Below, one piece after another: positions 4,992-7,279 of a stretch of 7,279 nucleotides of DNA. The notes under the pieces were generated by a model that made no database searches, was not told the DNA's origin, and saw only the letters and a list, made by a program, of their open reading frames with translations. The translations under genes were made by a program, and so were the position numbers. Position 1 is the stretch's first letter. Each line of letters begins with the position of its first letter. Source of the stretch: Oscillospiraceae bacterium (GTDB taxonomy: Bacteria; Bacillota; Clostridia; Oscillospirales; UBA929); NCBI GenBank assembly GCA_031271325.1, contig JAISVY010000191.1, positions 1 through 7,279 on the forward strand. The letters run 5' to 3'.

Positions 4992-7151
4992 TTACGAAAC
5001 GCGGAATGTCATCGTGTTGTAGTCTACCGTTACGATGACATTGTTTTCGTAGTTTTCGTACGTAGTTTCAAAAACGCCGTCTGATACTTGCCTGTGACCT
5101 GTCATCTTGTGTCCGGCGACCCTTTCGTAGAGGTCGCCCGCTTGCGCCGCCTGCGCCGCCGCGTCGGGGAGCCAGTCGGCGTAACTCGCGGAGAACAAAC
5201 CCGCGAGCGCCGAGCGGGTCAGCTCGGAAGACGGCGCGTAGATGCCGGAGTAATGCGGCAGCGCGCCGTATTCCACCGAACGCAGGAACGAGCGTTGCTT
5301 GTCGGGATGCAGGTTCTGCGGCTCGCCGGAATATTCGATATACCCATGAATCACAAGCTGGTAGAAGGGTACCTCGCCGCTCTGGAGGAAATAGCCCGAC
5401 GCGCCGAGCGGCACGCCGTATAGGGTGCCGGCGCTCTTCCACGTATACGCGTTTCCGTAGGTCAGCGCGAGGGAAGGGCTGACGGGCGTAAGCGCGCGCA
5501 GCGCTTCGGTCAGCATCAGCCCCGTTTTGTCGCGGAAAAGCGGGCTGCTCTGCTCATATTCGGAATAGACCAGCGAACCCGCGTCTTCGATCGCGAGGTT
5601 TGCCGATTGCGCGCTCTCGCCGAAGCTCGCGAACGCTTCTCCCCATTTCGCCGGAGTCAGCAGATACCAGCTCTCCGCGTCGGCGTTGCGGGTGCCGTCT
5701 AGCAAAAAATACGGGTACTGGAAGTTGATGCCGTTTCCGGTGGTACGCGCGGCGTCGCGGGAGGAGGTGAACCCCGCGCCCTCTTTGTATATCTGCATCA
5801 GCTCGCCGTTGATGAACACCGTATCGTCCGTGCTGTTCACCAGCGATTCCCAAGCCTTTTTGCCGCCGAGCGAACCGTTGAAAGAAAAGTCGCGCGTCCA
5901 TTGGGAGTGGTAGCCGCCTTTCTGCGCTCCCTGATAGAGTACGGCGGTTTTGCGCCACCCCGCGCCGTGCAGCGTATTGAGAATCTCCCCGGCCTGTTCG
6001 AAGGTGGTCAGCGTTATCTCGCGGTTCATCGGGACGCCGAGGAAGGACGAGCGTTTTACCAGCGCCCCGGTCAGCGTCAGGTGGGCGCTGTTGCTTGAGA
6101 CAGACCGCTGAACGAACACGCCCCGCTCTTCCAAGTACAGGCGGTACGCAAACGCCATGTCGGTATACCGGGTTTCGGCGGAATCCAGCAGCAGATACCG
6201 CACCGACAGCATCTCGGTCGCCGTAACCGGCGAAGGGACGGTATAGCTGGTATTGACGGTCGTTTCGTTGTCGCGCAGGTAAACCCTGCCCACATCGCGG
6301 TAGGTGAAGATCGCGGCGTTTTTGAAATAGCGGTTGTTGTTGCGGCAGACGCCGGTCTGCACCGACGAGACGAACGCGCCCGCGTCCTCGATCACGGCGA
6401 GGTATGCCGCGCCGTTCGTCTTCGCGCCAAACACCGGCATACGGTATCCCTGCGCCTGCGAGACGACTTCCACCGAACCGATGCCGCGGTCGAATCCATA
6501 CACGGGGAAGGTGATGTCGGGGACGTTGTTATAGTCTTTCTTATAGTCGGATACCGCGCCCGAACCGTCCGGGTAGAATAAGAATCCCTCGTCCTCCGGC
6601 GAACCGCTGAGGAAATACGGCAGCAGCATGACCTGATTCACGAGATAGCCGCCTTCTTCGGCAACTCCGCCCGGCGCGACGGAGGCGGTGAAGCCGTCGC
6701 CGTTCAGCGTGAGGTCAAGCGGCACGGTGACCTGATGCGCCTCAAACCGGAAGTTCATCCGAACGCCGTCCGGGATGCTTTCGTAGGTAACCGTACTGTT
6801 GCCGAAGCTCGGAAGTACCTGCGGCGCGTAAGAAGGGTCGAGAAGGGTGACCGTCAGAAGCGACGCCACGTTTTTTTGCAGCATCTCGTTCACCCACTCC
6901 GGGTCGTTATAATGTTCCGGCAGGCTGTTGTAGACAGTCCCGCCTTCGCTGACGATTTCAAAAGAAACGGTTTCCGGGTCAACCCACAGCGCGTAAACGC
7001 CGTTTTCGGCGACAAGCGACCTTTCGCCGATGCTCAGCGGAACCCCCGCCGCTCCGGCCGCGCGTTCGGAAGCGTCAAACACCGCCGCCGGTTCAGACGA
7101 ACACCCCGCCAAAATAAGCAAACCCAAAAGCAGTATTGTGAATCTCCGCAA
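4992..7151 (-). CDS. DUF5696-type lipoprotein
   Basis: This 719-residue surface lipoprotein carries features of the DUF5696 family, which is commonly found next to carbohydrate ABC importers and whose activity is, to my knowledge, not established. The signal peptide ends in a lipobox (LILAG-C, Cys17). Residues about 45-345 look beta-rich and contain the family-like YPDGSGAV motif (193-200) followed by FPVYGFD (215-221). From about 355 to 690 the pattern of strands and helices suggests a barrel-like domain (AVLYQGAQKGGY 403-414, FNGSLGG 424-430, VFINGE 445-450). The TTG at 7151 is chosen because GGGGGTGATC lies just upstream and places the signal peptide at the N-terminus. An ATG at 7262 would start inside the repeat at 7191-7279 and bury the signal peptide. 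As first gene of the locus it may cleave, bind or present the imported glycan. Catalytic residues cannot be assigned by eye. Confidence 0.87.
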   Translation of the reverse strand: MRRFTILLLGLLILAGCSSEPAAVFDASERAAGAAGVPLSIGERSLVAENGVYALWVDPETVSFEIVSEGGTVYNSLPEHYNDPEWVNEMLQKNVASLLTVTLLDPSYAPQVLPSFGNSTVTYESIPDGVRMNFRFEAHQVTVPLDLTLNGDGFTASVAPGGVAEEGGYLVNQVMLLPYFLSGSPEDEGFLFYPDGSGAVSDYKKDYNNVPDITFPVYGFDRGIGSVEVVSQAQGYRMPVFGAKTNGAAYLAVIEDAGAFVSSVQTGVCRNNNRYFKNAAIFTYRDVGRVYLRDNETTVNTSYTVPSPVTATEMLSVRYLLLDSAETRYTDMAFAYRLYLEERGVFVQRSVSSNSAHLTLTGALVKRSSFLGVPMNREITLTTFEQAGEILNTLHGAGWRKTAVLYQGAQKGGYHSQWTRDFSFNGSLGGKKAWESLVNSTDDTVFINGELMQIYKEGAGFTSSRDAARTTGNGINFQYPYFLLDGTRNADAESWYLLTPAKWGEAFASFGESAQSANLAIEDAGSLVYSEYEQSSPLFRDKTGLMLTEALRALTPVSPSLALTYGNAYTWKSAGTLYGVPLGASGYFLQSGEVPFYQLVIHGYIEYSGEPQNLHPDKQRSFLRSVEYGALPHYSGIYAPSSELTRSALAGLFSASYADWLPDAAAQAAQAGDLYERVAGHKMTGHRQVSDGVFETTYENYENNVIVTVDYNTMTFRVS

Positions 7152-7153
7152 AA

Positions 7154-7163
7154 GATCACCCCC
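7154..7163 (-). promoter_or_regulatory. Near-consensus Shine-Dalgarno before a TTG start
   Basis: GGGGGTGATC matches the extended 16S-complementary GGAGGTGATC at 9 of 10 positions. It ends 2 nt before the TTG at 7151, with 6 nt between the GGGGGT core and the TTG. It offsets the weak start codon and fixes the start of the DUF5696-type protein. No convincing promoter is seen between it and the window edge. Confidence 0.75.
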
Positions 7164-7190
7164 ATAACGGTTATCTGTTCGAAGTGTTGG

Positions 7191-7279
7191 AAATTGCGTG
7201 TTCGCCTGTAAGGCGAACGAGCGCAGCGCTTGCGAACAGGCGCCTGTGGCGCGGCATCGCAAGCCGGAGCGGGCAATTT
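7191..7279. repeat. Structured intergenic repeat, copy 2 (inverted)
   Basis: The core 7198-7272 is the reverse complement of 261-334, with three substitutions and a changed hairpin-A loop. It is closed by a different inverted repeat, AAATTGC (7191-7197) with GCAATTT (7273-7279). The right arm reaches the window edge, so the stem may be longer. Hairpin A here has 8 bp (7200-7207 with 7211-7218). The element lies about 40 nt upstream of the DUF5696-type start codon, and so in its leader or promoter region. Confidence 0.75.

Noticed and set aside
4366..5022. 218-codon plus-strand frame opposite the first permease
   Set aside because: Antisense shadow with His/Gln/Arg-rich composition; the permease on the other strand has clear membrane helices and an EAA loop.
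248..7279. Composite transposon or IS bounded by the inverted repeats
   Set aside because: No transposase or recombinase is encoded, no target duplications are seen, and the closing arms of the two copies differ.

Overview
The window reads as a piece of a Gram-positive, Clostridia-like (Bacillota) chromosome. The evidence is strong AGGAGG-type ribosome binding sites, one TTG start behind a near-consensus Shine-Dalgarno, two lipobox lipoproteins, a DUF5696-type protein beside a carbohydrate ABC importer, and intergenic DNA packed with short GC-rich repeats of the kind seen in uncultured Clostridia. The DNA is GC-rich by eye, which creates long antisense reading frames with no support of their own. 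The species cannot be named from this sequence.

All five credible genes are on the minus strand, so they are read from right to left. In transcription order they are: a 719-residue DUF5696-type lipoprotein (7151-4992); two MalF/MalG-type permeases (4926-4009 and 4016-3063, overlapping by 8 nt); a family-1-type solute-binding lipoprotein (2810-1347); and a 267-residue secreted, C-terminally membrane-anchored protein of unknown function (1314-511). Together they look like a carbohydrate uptake locus. The binding protein captures a sugar or oligosaccharide, the permeases import it, the DUF5696 lipoprotein probably acts on or binds the glycan at the cell surface, and the last protein is an unrecognised surface partner. 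No ABC ATPase, regulator or recognised glycoside hydrolase is present. The ATPase is presumably encoded elsewhere, as is common for this importer class.

The intergenic DNA is the unusual part. (1) The left edge (1-172) holds a minus-strand promoter-like sequence, a strong stem-loop and a good intrinsic terminator, which together predict an RNA of about 115 nt or an attenuated leader. (2) A 74-75 bp structured core occurs at 261-334 and, inverted, at 7198-7272, so the two copies bracket the whole locus. Each copy is closed by a different but self-complementary stem, and one internal stem shows a compensatory G-C to C-G swap. (3) Two mosaic repeats (239-471 and 2832-3054) share both ends but have unrelated middles. 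The second fills the gap between the permeases and the binding-protein gene and may supply a promoter for the latter.
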